This document shows positions 18,897 through 27,820 of a DNA stretch of 64,000 nucleotides, in pieces. How positions within the stretch are numbered: the first letter of the stretch is position 1; each line of letters starts with the position of its first letter. The notes under the pieces are model-generated. The model saw only the letters and a list, made by a program, of their open reading frames with translations. It made no database searches and was not told the origin of the DNA. Both the position numbers and the translations under genes were made by a program. The stretch comes from Corynebacterium pelargi (GTDB taxonomy: Bacteria; Actinomycetota; Actinomycetes; Mycobacteriales; Mycobacteriaceae): assembly GCF_014635485.1 (NCBI RefSeq), contig NZ_BMCX01000004.1, forward strand, positions 186,001 to 250,000. Direction: 5' to 3'.

Positions 18897-20315
18897 CTAT
18901 TCGTGATCGAAGGCGGTGCCTTTGGGGTTATCGCGCAATAGCCAGCCAGTCAGTGCTGCACCCAGCAGGGAGCACACGGCGGCGAAAGCCAGCAACCACT
19001 CAAATGCGTGATTAAAGGCGCCGCTATCCACGGCCTGGGCAAAGGAGGCATCTTGGCCACTGGTGGCCGTGTAGAGCGCTGCCAGGAGGGTGCCAAACAC
19101 GGCCACGGAGATCAGTGCGCCGAATTCATAGGAGACTTCCTCAATGGCCGAGGCCATGCCGGAGCGCGCCCGAGGTGCTGAGCCGATGATCGCCGTGGAG
19201 GCAACGGACATGGCAAAACCGGCACCAACGCCGGCGATGAGCATGCCGATGATAAAGACACTGAATGTGTCGGTGCTAGTGCCCAGGTAGCACACCCAAA
19301 AGCCCACGGCCATGATACCCAGCCCGCCGCCGATCAGGGGCAAGAAGCCAACGCGGTGTAGGAAGATGCCGCCAATGAGCGAGGTGGGGAAGGCCGCCAG
19401 GGCGGCAACGGCGGTGAGGAGTCCTGCCTGTAGTGGGGAGAAGCCCTCGGTGAGTTGGAAGCGCTGGGTGGTTACAAGCATCACGCCGGATTGGGTGAAC
19501 ATGGCAAATAAGGCGGTGAGCACGCCTGCGCTAAACAGGCGATTGCGGAAGATATCAAAGGCGATCAGCGGTTGGGTTTGGCGCCTTCCGCGCACCCAAA
19601 AGGCCACAGAACCGATGACCGTGAGCAGCAGTGCTAACCAGATGGAGCTTGGGTGTGCGATCTCTTTGATGAGCAAGACCAGGCCCGTCATGGCCAGCAT
19701 CGCGTACATCGAGGAAAGCAGATCCCAGGGCTGGGTGGGGTGCTTGATATTTGCTGGGGCGAAGATGAAGGTGGCAAAGAGCGCAAGCAGCGCGATGGGG
19801 ATATTGATTAAGAACACTGATCCCCAGTAGAAGTGTTCGAGGAGGAATCCGCCTAAGACCGGGCCTGCGGCCGCGCCGATGGTGGCCACCGAACCCCATA
19901 TGGCGATGGCGAGGTTGCGTTCTCGCACGTCTTGGAAGGTCAGGCGCAGCAGCGCCAGGGTTGCCGGCATCATTACCGCCGCACCAACGCCGAGGAGGGC
20001 GCGGGAGGCGATCAAGACGCCCACGTTGGGCGCGAGTGCTGCGATAGCAGAAGCGAGGGCAAAAAGCACCAGGCCGATTTCGAACATTCGGCGGTGCCCG
20101 ATGCGATCCCCCAAGGTGCCGGTGCCAAGCAGAAGCCCGGAGATGACCAAGGAGTATGCGTTAAGAACCCACAGACCTTCGAGCTCGCTCATGTGCAGTT
20201 GGGAGCGAAGTGCCGGAAGCGCGGTAAACAGGATCGAGTTATCGGCGCTGATCATGAGCAGGCCGAAGGAGATGACCGCGAGGAAAAGCCAACGGTTGGA
20301 GGTCTGGGAAGTCAC
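18897..20315 (-). CDS. MFS multidrug efflux transporter, DHA2 family
   Basis: The protein of about 472 residues has 12-14 hydrophobic segments and reads as a drug:H+ antiporter of the QacA/SmvA-like DHA2 group. The acidic first-helix residue lies in LLMISADNSILFTALPAL, motif A is GTLGDRIGHRR and motif C is GAAAGPVLGG. The GTG at 20315 gives a standard N-terminus; an upstream start at 20393 would add 26 residues that look non-native. The substrate is unknown. The 92 bases between it and the upstream NCS2 gene (18805-18896) show no feature I can support. Confidence 0.82.
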   Translation of the reverse strand: MTSQTSNRWLFLAVISFGLLMISADNSILFTALPALRSQLHMSELEGLWVLNAYSLVISGLLLGTGTLGDRIGHRRMFEIGLVLFALASAIAALAPNVGVLIASRALLGVGAAVMMPATLALLRLTFQDVRERNLAIAIWGSVATIGAAAGPVLGGFLLEHFYWGSVFLINIPIALLALFATFIFAPANIKHPTQPWDLLSSMYAMLAMTGLVLLIKEIAHPSSIWLALLLTVIGSVAFWVRGRRQTQPLIAFDIFRNRLFSAGVLTALFAMFTQSGVMLVTTQRFQLTEGFSPLQAGLLTAVAALAAFPTSLIGGIFLHRVGFLPLIGGGLGIMAVGFWVCYLGTSTDTFSVFIIGMLIAGVGAGFAMSVASTAIIGSAPRARSGMASAIEEVSYEFGALISVAVFGTLLAALYTATSGQDASFAQAVDSGAFNHAFEWLLAFAAVCSLLGAALTGWLLRDNPKGTAFDHE

Positions 20316-20450
20316 GGGTGGCAACCTTACCCAATGCAGCCGGGCGAGATTGCATCTCAGCTTTTGCGCTGGCTCACAGCTAACACACAGCAAGGTGGTC
20401 TTTACTGGAATTGACTATTGCGAATTCGAATCCTTCAAAAGGAAGTAGCT

Positions 20451-21155
20451 ATGAGCGACAATGCCACCCGTGTCTTAGTTGTGGATGATGAACCGAACAT
20501 CGTTGAACTGCTCAATGTCTCGTTGAAATTCCAGGGCTTCGAGGTAGCTACGGCCACTTCCGGCGACGAGGCATTGGAGGTGGCCCGCCAATTCCAGCCC
20601 GATGCCTTCATCTTGGACGTCATGATGCCCGGCATGGACGGCTTTGAGCTTCTGCCAAAGCTTCGCGCAGAAGGCATGGACGGCCCGGTGCTGTACCTCA
20701 CGGCAAAAGATGCGCTTGAACACCGCATTCACGGCTTAACCATCGGCGCTGATGATTATGTAACCAAGCCGTTTTCCCTCGAAGAAGTGATTACTCGCCT
20801 GCGGGTGATTCTGCGCCGCGGCAATCACAGCGAGGAGCCCCAAAACGACGCCACGCTCAGCTACGCAGACCTCACCCTCAACGACGACACCCACGAGGTA
20901 ACCAAGGCCGGCAAGGTGGTCGAGCTTTCGCCCACCGAGTTCAACTTGCTGCGCTATTTAATGATCAATGCCGAGGTGGTGCTGAGTAAGGCCAAGATCT
21001 TGGACAATGTGTGGCACTACGATTTCGGCGGCGATGGCAACGTGGTGGAAAGTTACATTTCCTATCTTCGCCGCAAGGTCGATACCAGTGACACGCCCTT
21101 GATCCACACGGTGCGTGGTGTTGGCTATGTCCTGCGTAAGCCACGGAAATCTTAA
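20451..21155 (+). CDS. phoR: Phosphate-starvation response regulator, OmpR/PhoB class
   Basis: This 234-residue response regulator has a receiver domain with acidic pocket Asp12-Asp13, phosphorylated Asp56 in ILDVMMPGMDGFELL, Thr84 and Lys106 in YVTKPFSLEE. It is joined to an OmpR-type winged helix ending VRGVGYVLR. Immediately downstream is its histidine kinase. The pair lies two genes from pqo, where C. glutamicum has phoR-phoS, the system that turns on phosphate-starvation genes; in that naming PhoR is the regulator. It corresponds to mycobacterial PhoP. The ATG is preceded by AAAAGGAAG. Confidence 0.9.
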   Translation: MSDNATRVLVVDDEPNIVELLNVSLKFQGFEVATATSGDEALEVARQFQPDAFILDVMMPGMDGFELLPKLRAEGMDGPVLYLTAKDALEHRIHGLTIGADDYVTKPFSLEEVITRLRVILRRGNHSEEPQNDATLSYADLTLNDDTHEVTKAGKVVELSPTEFNLLRYLMINAEVVLSKAKILDNVWHYDFGGDGNVVESYISYLRRKVDTSDTPLIHTVRGVGYVLRKPRKS

Positions 21156-21158
21156 AGC

Positions 21159-22628
21159 ATGAGCGTTGCTAATCCCTATGCTTCCGCGGTGGTGGATCCA
21201 CCGGCGAAGAAGCGCCGCAAAGGTTCCGGCCAAGCCCCCAAACAAGCGGGGCTCAAAGCAGTGCCGCTGCGCCTGGGCCTGACCATCATCATCGTGGTGG
21301 TGTCGGGCTTAGGGCTTGCCGCAAGTTCGGTGGCCGTGAACCGCACGATGGTGGAGTTGGTCTATTCGCGTATTGATGCCGATCTTGAGCGTGGTCTTGG
21401 CGGCTGGGCTTCTCAGGATTCGCTCTTCCAAGATTCCACCTCTGTGGCAGCCCGCCCGCCCACTGATTTTTATGCGGTGAAGTTCTTCCCCGATGGCACC
21501 GCGCTGGAATTTAATGAACACGACACCGCGCCCAACTTGGATCTTGTTGAGCCAGGTCGCGGCCCTCAGACCGTGGAATCCAAGGGCGATTCCGATGTGC
21601 ACTGGCGGGTGATGGCTCAAACCGATAATGGTGTCACCACCGTGGTGGCGAAGGATATTGCCCAAGAGTCGATGATTTTGCAGCGCCTTGCCATCGGCCA
21701 GGTGGTCATTGGCATGTCGGTGCTGCTGATTACCGCGTTATTTGCCTTCTTCCTGGTTCACCGTGCGCTGCGTCCTTTGCGCGAGGTAGAAGCCACGGCA
21801 AAGGCGATTGCCTCGGGTGATTTTGATCGCCGCGTGCCAGAAGGTGGGGAGAACACCGAGGTTGGCGAGCTTTCCCATTCGCTCAACGTGATGCTGGAGC
21901 GCCTCCAGGGCTCCATTATCGAGCTGCAGAATAAAGAAGAGCAGATGCGCCGCTTTGTAGGCGATGCATCCCACGAGCTTCGCACCCCTTTGACCAGCGT
22001 GAAAGGCTATGCGGAGCTCTATCGTTCGGGTGCCACCGATGATGCAAAGCTGGTGCTTGAACGCATCGAGGCCGAGGCAAGCCGCATGAGCGTATTGGTG
22101 GAGGACCTCTTGGCCCTCACCCGCGCCGAGGGCTCGCGCTTTGAAGAGGCCGACGTGGATATTCTCGAGCTTTCCCTTTCCGTGGCATCTTCTCTGCGCG
22201 CTGCCTATCCGGGCCGTTGCATTGATGTGCGCAGTGAATGCGAGGCCATCCCGGTGGTTCGCGGCGATGCTGCTCGCCTGCACCAGGTGCTGACCAACCT
22301 CACCGTCAATGCCATCAAGCACGGTGGAGAAGAGGCCAAGGTGGCCATCAAGCTTTTCGACGCCACGCCCGGGTGGGTCACCATCGAAGTGGCAGACGAT
22401 GGCGTCGGTTTAAGCGAGGAAGACGCCGCCCACATCTTCGAGCGTTTCTACCGTGCCGATACCTCAAGGGCTCGCGCTACCGGCGGCAGTGGCCTTGGGC
22501 TGGCCATCACCAAAACCCTGGTGGAATCCCACAAGGGCAGCATCGGTGTACAAAGCCAGCTCGGTGAGGGCACAGTATTTCGCATCGACTTGCCCAAAGA
22601 CCCAAAGCGCATGCCCCCGAAGGCCTAA
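21159..22628 (+). CDS. phoS: Phosphate-starvation sensor histidine kinase
   Basis: The 489-residue membrane kinase starts three bases after phoR. A basic cytoplasmic tip is followed by a first membrane helix near residues 45-65, an extracytoplasmic sensor of about 120 residues, a second helix near 175-200, a HAMP linker (RALRPLREVEATAKAIASGD) and the kinase core. The H-box is DASHELRTPLTSVKGY with phospho-accepting His272. The N-box (NLTVNAIKHGGEE), FYRAD and GSGLGLAI complete the ATP lid. Its partner is the upstream regulator. Only ten bases separate its stop from the convergent hydrolase gene. Confidence 0.9.
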   Translation: MSVANPYASAVVDPPAKKRRKGSGQAPKQAGLKAVPLRLGLTIIIVVVSGLGLAASSVAVNRTMVELVYSRIDADLERGLGGWASQDSLFQDSTSVAARPPTDFYAVKFFPDGTALEFNEHDTAPNLDLVEPGRGPQTVESKGDSDVHWRVMAQTDNGVTTVVAKDIAQESMILQRLAIGQVVIGMSVLLITALFAFFLVHRALRPLREVEATAKAIASGDFDRRVPEGGENTEVGELSHSLNVMLERLQGSIIELQNKEEQMRRFVGDASHELRTPLTSVKGYAELYRSGATDDAKLVLERIEAEASRMSVLVEDLLALTRAEGSRFEEADVDILELSLSVASSLRAAYPGRCIDVRSECEAIPVVRGDAARLHQVLTNLTVNAIKHGGEEAKVAIKLFDATPGWVTIEVADDGVGLSEEDAAHIFERFYRADTSRARATGGSGLGLAITKTLVESHKGSIGVQSQLGEGTVFRIDLPKDPKRMPPKA

Positions 22629-22638
22629 GCCACCAGCG

Positions 22639-23283
22639 CTAGTGAATAAGGGCTAAGGCCTCAAGGATCGGCACCGTTTGGCGCGGCAACTCCTCGTGGC
22701 GCACCCCATCTAACTCGATTGTGTGCCCAAGCTTGCTCGAAGCTGCCGGCACAATGCGGTCTGCAGTGGAGTAGATGGAGATAAGCTGCACGCCCTCCGG
22801 AGCTGCGGCGGGCAGTTGCTGGGTGATATCCACAAACACCTGGCCTGCAACAAAACGCACCAAGGGGCTGAGCATGGGCCGGCTGAGCCTATTAAAGGGC
22901 AGGGTTCGTGGCACGCCCTTAAAGGCAGCGCCAAGCCCAATAAGCCCACGCACCATCGTGGGGTGCTGCTGGGCAAGCCTTAAGCCCAATAAGCCTCCGG
23001 CTGAGTGCCCGACGATATCGACCTGCTGGATGCCCTGGGCCTGGAGCTTGGCCATATAGCTGTTGAGCTGGCCTAAGGAGGTATCCAAAGAGTCGGTGCC
23101 ATGGGAGCCATAGCGCGGAGCAAAAAATGCCCTGCCGCGGTTGGCTAAGGCGCGCGCCGGGAACTCGAAGTTGCCGGGCGAACCAAGCGTGCCGTGTAAG
23201 AAGAGCACGGGCACTTGATCGCGCTGCAGCGGCGGTGAGGCTGGGAGGATGCCCATGGCAGGCACCCATTTCAGCAGTGCCAT
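22639..23283 (-). CDS. Alpha/beta-hydrolase, lipase-like
   Basis: The 214-residue protein has an alpha/beta-hydrolase core with oxyanion segment VLFLHGTLGSP near residue 28, nucleophile serine in GHSAGGLLG near residue 92, acid in STADRIVP and a late histidine in DGVRHEELP. It resembles class 2 triacylglycerol lipase/PGAP1-like esterases. No signal peptide is seen. Its ATG overlaps the stop of the HIT gene by one base (TAATG), so the two are translated together. The substrate is unknown. Confidence 0.78.
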   Translation of the reverse strand: MALLKWVPAMGILPASPPLQRDQVPVLFLHGTLGSPGNFEFPARALANRGRAFFAPRYGSHGTDSLDTSLGQLNSYMAKLQAQGIQQVDIVGHSAGGLLGLRLAQQHPTMVRGLIGLGAAFKGVPRTLPFNRLSRPMLSPLVRFVAGQVFVDITQQLPAAAPEGVQLISIYSTADRIVPAASSKLGHTIELDGVRHEELPRQTVPILEALALIH

Positions 23284-23684
23284 TAAGCTTCGAGTGCCTC
23301 GCGGATGCGCTGGGCTGCATCGTCCATGAGCGCTGGGTCTGTTTCGTTCATGCCCATGGCTTGGGAGAAGTCATAGTCGCCCATCTGGGAGGTGGGGAAG
23401 ACGTGGATGTGGGTGTGGGGCACATCGAAACCGGCGATAATAAAGCCCGCACGTGGGGCGTCGAAAGCCTTGATAATTGCCTGCCCGATTTCCTGGGCCA
23501 CCTGGCTGAGGCGAGTCCAAAGCTGCGGATCAAGATCGGTCCAGCGATCCACTTCTTGTACGGGCACCACGAGGACGTGGCCATAAGCGAGGGGTTCGAT
23601 GGTAAGAAAGGCCACCACGTCTTCGCTGCGGTAGACGAATCGGCCCGGGAGTTCACCTGCGATGATCTTGCTAAATACGCTCAT
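23283..23684 (-). CDS. HIT-family nucleotide hydrolase
   Basis: The 133-residue protein is a histidine-triad nucleotide-binding protein, a class that hydrolyses AMP-lysine-type or dinucleotide substrates. It begins [17 protein letters not shown], typical of HinT-like proteins, and contains the triad HTHIHVFP near residue 100. I chose the ATG at 23684; the frame stays open to 23816 but overlaps the divergent purD promoter. TACCCT ends eight bases before the ATG, so the mRNA may be leaderless. The gene is paired with the downstream hydrolase. Confidence 0.88.
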   Translation of the reverse strand: MSVFSKIIAGELPGRFVYRSEDVVAFLTIEPLAYGHVLVVPVQEVDRWTDLDPQLWTRLSQVAQEIGQAIIKAFDAPRAGFIIAGFDVPHTHIHVFPTSQMGDYDFSQAMGMNETDPALMDDAAQRIREALEA

Positions 23685-23754
23685 GTCTACCCAGGGTAGC
23701 CGGGATGTACTGTGCAGGGGCACCCGCGCGGGCAGCCTAGATACACTTGAGCCC

Positions 23755-25020
23755 ATGCGCATTCTTCTGATTGGTTCTGGAGCGCGCGAGCATGCGCTTG
23801 CGCTTGGTATGAGCAAGGACCCGCAGGTAACGGAGCTTCACGCAGCACCAGGTAATCCTGGTATTGCCCAGGTAGCCACGTGCCACGCGGATGCCGGCCC
23901 GGTAGATGATGCCGAGGCCATGGTGAACCTTGCCAAGAAGGTCGATGCAGAGCTGGTGGTGATTGGCCCAGAGATCCCACTGGTAGCCGGCGTTGCCGAT
24001 GCCCTGCGCGAGGCCGAGTTTGCCGTGTTTGGCCCGAGCAAAGCGGCCGCACAGATCGAAGGTTCTAAGGCCTTTGCCAAAGACGTGATGGCCGCTGCGG
24101 GGGTGCGCACTGCCCATGCAGAAAGCATCCAGCCCGGTGCCGATGAGGCCAGCTTGGACGAGGCATTGGGCCGTTTCGGGCCGAACTATGTGGTTAAAGA
24201 CGATGGCCTTGCCGGCGGCAAGGGCGTGGTGGTCACCCGCGATCTGGAGCAGGCCAAGGACCATGCCCGCGCCGTGTTAGCTGCCGGCAATCCGGTTTTG
24301 CTGGAAAGCTTCCTCGACGGCCCCGAGGTTTCGCTGTTTTGCCTTGTCGACGGCTCCACTGTGGTGCCACTGTTGCCCGCCCAAGACCACAAGCGCGCCT
24401 TTGATCAAGACGAAGGCCCCAATACCGGCGGCATGGGTGCCTATGCGCCATTGCCGTGGTTGCCTGAAGATGCCACCCAGCGCATCGTGGATGAGGTCTG
24501 CGTGCCGGTTGCCAAAGAGATGGTTCGCCGCGGCACTCCTTATTCGGGTTTGCTCTACGCCGGTTTGGCCTGGGGCGAGGAAGGCCCGGCTGTGGTGGAA
24601 TTCAACTGCCGCTTTGGCGACCCAGAAACCCAAGCCGTGCTCGCACTTTTGAATACCCCACTTGCGGGGGTGCTTTCGGCCGTTGCGCAGGGCCAATTGG
24701 CCACATTGCCACCGCTTGATTGGCAGCCAGGCTATGCGCTGACGGTGGTGCTGGCCGCCGATGGCTACCCGGCCTCACCAAAGACCGGCGCAGAGATCCG
24801 CGGCGCCGAAGGCGATCATGTGCTGCACGCCGGTACCGCTCTAGCAGGTGAAAAGCTTGTTTCGGCAGGCGGCCGCGTACTGAATGTGATTGGCGTGGGT
24901 GAGGATCTCGCGACCGCACGAGCCAAGGCCTATGAGGCCTTGGACGGCATTGAGCTTGAGGGATCGTTTTTCCGCAGCGATATTGCGCTGAAAGCAGAGC
25001 GCGGAGAGATCCGAATCTAA
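23755..25020 (+). CDS. purD: Phosphoribosylamine-glycine ligase
   Basis: PurD (GARS) joins glycine to phosphoribosylamine, step two of purine synthesis. The 421-residue ATP-grasp enzyme begins [18 protein letters not shown]. It carries the ATP-binding stretch [16 protein letters not shown] near residue 145, the family signature [11 protein letters not shown] and a C-terminal beta domain. The ATG at 23755 is preceded by TACACT ending seven bases upstream and has no ribosome-binding site, so a leaderless start is likely. Other purine genes (purB, purC, purSQL) lie 25 kb or more to the right beyond the accessory island. Confidence 0.95.
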   Translation: MRILLIGSGAREHALALGMSKDPQVTELHAAPGNPGIAQVATCHADAGPVDDAEAMVNLAKKVDAELVVIGPEIPLVAGVADALREAEFAVFGPSKAAAQIEGSKAFAKDVMAAAGVRTAHAESIQPGADEASLDEALGRFGPNYVVKDDGLAGGKGVVVTRDLEQAKDHARAVLAAGNPVLLESFLDGPEVSLFCLVDGSTVVPLLPAQDHKRAFDQDEGPNTGGMGAYAPLPWLPEDATQRIVDEVCVPVAKEMVRRGTPYSGLLYAGLAWGEEGPAVVEFNCRFGDPETQAVLALLNTPLAGVLSAVAQGQLATLPPLDWQPGYALTVVLAADGYPASPKTGAEIRGAEGDHVLHAGTALAGEKLVSAGGRVLNVIGVGEDLATARAKAYEALDGIELEGSFFRSDIALKAERGEIRI

Positions 25021-25069
25021 GTTCCTTATTAATTGTCGGGCCAAAACCTCGGGAGTAAGCTAACGGCTC

Positions 25070-26404
25070 GTGCATAAGACCCCAGCCCGACTAGTGGCCA
25101 GTAGCTTTGGCAGCCTCATTATCGTTGGCTGCCTCTTGCTGCTGCTGCCGGTGTCCCGAACCGGCGATGGCGGTGCGGATTTTGTTACCGCGCTGTTTAC
25201 CGCCACCTCAGCCGTGTGCCTTACCGGCCTGATTGTGGTGGACACGGCCACGTATTGGACGCATTTTGGTCAGCTCGTCATCCTAATCCTGATCCAGCTC
25301 GGCGGTTTGGGCATCATGACGCTTACCACCTTCGTAAGCTGGGTGCTTGCCGGAAGGATCGGCGTGCGCAGCCGCCTGCACGCGGCTGCAGAAGGACGCG
25401 GCCGCCAGTTGGGCGAGGTCAAAGGGCTGCTGCTTGCCACCGTCTCTTTTACCTTCGTCGTGGAAACAGTGCTGGGTATTATCCTCACCCTGCGTTTTCA
25501 CTCCTATGGCTACGACTGGCCAGCAAGCCTGTGGGAAGGCACCTTCCACTCCATTTCTGCCTTTAATAACGCCGGCTTCTCGCTGAAAAGCGATAACCTG
25601 GTGCAGTTCGTAGGCGACTGGATCATCATTTTGCCCATCGCCTTTGCCATCATCATCGGTGGTTTGGGCTTCCCGCTGCTGCTTGAGTTCTATCGTCGCT
25701 GGCGGGCACGGAGGCGTCGACAAGCACCTCCGCGCTTTTCCATCTCCGGCATCTTCGTCATGGTCGGCACCGTCACCCTGCTTACTGTGGGTTTTATCGG
25801 CACCGCCATCATCGAGTGGAACGGTGTGTTCAGCCACCTCGACACTCCCACGAAGATTCTTTCCGCCTTCTTCCACTCCGTGAGCTCTCGTACCGCAGGG
25901 TTTAACTCCGTGGACGTCGGCGCGATGCACCCCAACTCCTTGTTGCTCACCGATATCTTGATGTTCATCGGCGGTGGTACCGGTGGTACCGCAGGTGGCA
26001 TGAAGATCACCACCATGGCAGTGATCCTCGCGGTGATGGTGGCAGAGGTTCGCGGTGACGAGCACGTCTTGGTGCACAAGCGCCGCATCCCCAACCGCTC
26101 GGTGCGACAGGCCATCGCCGTGACCGTGATGGCTGGCCTGCTGGTGGTGAGCGCCATCATGCTGATCATGCTGGTTGCCCCACAATTCGACCCCCAGCGC
26201 GTAACATTTGAAGTGGTGAGTGCCTTTGGCACGGTGGGTCTTTCCACCGGCATTACAGGCGATTTGCCCAAGGTTGCGCAATTGATCATCGTGGTGCTGA
26301 TGTTCGCCGGCCGTATCGGTCCGGTGTCCTTGGTATCCGCTCTTGCAAGCCGCGATAGTAAACGTTTGTACTGTTATCCTGACGAAAGGCCTCTCATTGG
26401 CTAA
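25070..26404 (+). CDS. Potassium transporter membrane subunit (TrkH/KtrB family)
   Basis: This 444-residue membrane protein is the translocating subunit of a Ktr/Trk potassium uptake system. Its four pore loops are visible as SAVCLTGL, FNNAGFSL, RTAGFNSVD and GTVGLSTG, each with the selectivity-filter glycine. A glycine-rich gate GGGTGGTAGGMK precedes the last repeat. It is followed by its regulatory subunit, which starts eight bases before the stop of this gene. The GTG start is preceded by TAAGCT at a distance fitting a leaderless transcript. Confidence 0.9.
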   Translation: MHKTPARLVASSFGSLIIVGCLLLLLPVSRTGDGGADFVTALFTATSAVCLTGLIVVDTATYWTHFGQLVILILIQLGGLGIMTLTTFVSWVLAGRIGVRSRLHAAAEGRGRQLGEVKGLLLATVSFTFVVETVLGIILTLRFHSYGYDWPASLWEGTFHSISAFNNAGFSLKSDNLVQFVGDWIIILPIAFAIIIGGLGFPLLLEFYRRWRARRRRQAPPRFSISGIFVMVGTVTLLTVGFIGTAIIEWNGVFSHLDTPTKILSAFFHSVSSRTAGFNSVDVGAMHPNSLLLTDILMFIGGGTGGTAGGMKITTMAVILAVMVAEVRGDEHVLVHKRRIPNRSVRQAIAVTVMAGLLVVSAIMLIMLVAPQFDPQRVTFEVVSAFGTVGLSTGITGDLPKVAQLIIVVLMFAGRIGPVSLVSALASRDSKRLYCYPDERPLIG

Positions 26405-27047
26405 GCATCATAATCACGCTCCCGTCGTTATCCTTGGCCTCGGCCGTTTCGGCATGGCCTTAGGCGAAGAGCTGGTCAATACCGGCGTGGAAGTCCTCGG
26501 CATCGATAGCAATGAGACGGTGGTAGACAAGGCATCCCAGGTGCTCACCTTCGCCGCTACCGCTGATACCACCAATGTGGAGGCCCTGCGCCAGCTCTCT
26601 GTAGATGAGGCCTCCCGCGTCGTGGTTGGCATCGGTACCGACATGGGTGCTTCGCTGCTCACTGCCTCCACGGTGGTGGACCTGAAGGTGCCAAGCATTT
26701 GGGCCAAGGCCGTGAATAATGCCCACGCCAAGATCTTGCGCCAAATTGGTGTGCACCACGTGATTCGCCCCGAGCAAGACACTGGACGACGTATTGCGCA
26801 CCTGATGAATGGCCGCGTGCAGGAATATGCGGAGTTCGATCGCGACTACGCCATTGAAAAAGTGGCGCCGCCCGTGTCCTATCTGGGCAAGAAGGTATCG
26901 GATATCAAGGGCGTGCAGATCATCGCCGTGCGCCGCGCCGGTGGCCGCTTTGGGCCTTCCGATGGCGACATCGTATTGAAGGCCGGCGACTTGGTGCTCG
27001 CTGCCGGGCACCCGGATGAGCTGGAGCGCTTCGGCACGACGGACTAA
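26397..27047 (+). CDS. Potassium uptake regulatory subunit (TrkA/KtrA family, RCK)
   Basis: The 216-residue cytoplasmic protein gates the upstream KtrB-type channel. It has an RCK N-terminal Rossmann fold with GLGRFG at about residues 14-19 and a C-terminal RCK_C domain (IIAVRRAGGRFGPSDGDIVL). I chose the TTG at 26397, with GAAAGG twelve bases upstream, because the conserved fold begins right after it and it overlaps the channel gene stop. A strong terminator follows the gene. Confidence 0.88.
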   Translation: MAKHHNHAPVVILGLGRFGMALGEELVNTGVEVLGIDSNETVVDKASQVLTFAATADTTNVEALRQLSVDEASRVVVGIGTDMGASLLTASTVVDLKVPSIWAKAVNNAHAKILRQIGVHHVIRPEQDTGRRIAHLMNGRVQEYAEFDRDYAIEKVAPPVSYLGKKVSDIKGVQIIAVRRAGGRFGPSDGDIVLKAGDLVLAAGHPDELERFGTTD

Positions 27048-27081
27048 AACGATCGCACTCACGCCTTTGAGATGAGGTGTT

Positions 27082-27114
27082 GCCCAGGAGGTTGATCAAC
27101 CTCCTGGGCTTTTT
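27082..27114. terminator. Bidirectional terminator between ktrA-type and tetR genes
   Basis: A perfect 12-bp stem, GCCCAGGAGGTT with AACCTCCTGGGC, closes a GATC loop at 27082-27109 and is followed by TTTTT. It lies between convergent genes. Confidence 0.9.
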
Positions 27115-27121
27115 GTGTGTT

Positions 27122-27661
27122 TTAGAGGTTTTGCAAGATGGTGCTGCTTAAACGCTTGCGGTTGGCATCATCTAAGGCGGAACCGGTGGCGTAGAGATAC
27201 CCCCAGGCGCCATCGGCGCTCATGCGTGCCACCAGGCAGAGGAGTTCTTCTTTGCTGAGCTCGCCAATGGGGGTTTGATCCTCGGGGAACCATCGCAGAT
27301 ACACCTGCATCCAGGGCTCAAGCCACTCGGGTTCTTGGGATGCCTCGATAAGAAAGCGTTTTTCGCCCACGCTTGGTGCGCTAAGCGCTGCTTCTACATA
27401 GCCCTGGGTGCGTTCGCGCAGCGTTGCTTCTTCCAGGGCAGTTCCGGTGGCTTCTTTGAGAGCCTGCTCGAAGTGTGCTGCCAATTGTTGGTGCACGCCG
27501 GTAATCAGTGCGTGCTTGGTGGGGAAGTGGTAAAGCAGGCCACGTTTGGTCACCCCTGCTCTTTGGGCGACGGTATCGAGGCTGAGTGCTCCCATTCCGC
27601 CTTCTTCTACTACTTCCAGTGCTGCCTGAATTAGGCCATTACGTGCGTTTTTTCTTGCCAT
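27122..27661 (-). CDS. TetR-family repressor
   Basis: The 179-residue regulator has an N-terminal helix-turn-helix, SLDTVAQRAGVTKRGLLYHF (about residues 24-43), and a variable ligand domain. I chose the ATG at 27661 because GGAGG lies six bases upstream. It is divergent from an efflux-pump gene, and a double-dyad operator lies between them, so it most likely represses the pump and itself and is released by a toxic ligand. The inducer is unknown. Confidence 0.88.
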   Translation of the reverse strand: MARKNARNGLIQAALEVVEEGGMGALSLDTVAQRAGVTKRGLLYHFPTKHALITGVHQQLAAHFEQALKEATGTALEEATLRERTQGYVEAALSAPSVGEKRFLIEASQEPEWLEPWMQVYLRWFPEDQTPIGELSKEELLCLVARMSADGAWGYLYATGSALDDANRKRLSSTILQNL

Positions 27662-27686
27662 GTTGCCTCCGATCAAAAGTAACTAT

Positions 27687-27713
27687 ACCATTTGGTGTAC
27701 TACACCAGTTGGT
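27687..27713. promoter_or_regulatory. Double-dyad operator for the TetR/efflux pair
   Basis: Two half-sites, ACCATTTGGTG and CACCAGTTGGT, are each ACCAnnTGGT dyads and together form a larger dyad centred on TGGTGTACTACACCA. The site begins 26 bases upstream of the tetR start. It is laid out like QacR-type operators that bind two dimers. Confidence 0.75.
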
Positions 27714-27820
27714 GAAGTAAACGGCGAACCTGCCGGCCAGGCTGCGCAGAAGACGCCGTCTCGCACACCAAGGGCTTAAAAAACACAACGCACCACAACC
27801 TAAGAAAGGAAGGGCGCATC

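Noticed and set aside
25283..26281. His-rich 332-codon frame opposite the potassium channel gene
   Set aside because: The His and Gln richness comes from reading GTG/ATG-rich membrane codons backwards; no metal-protein motif is present.
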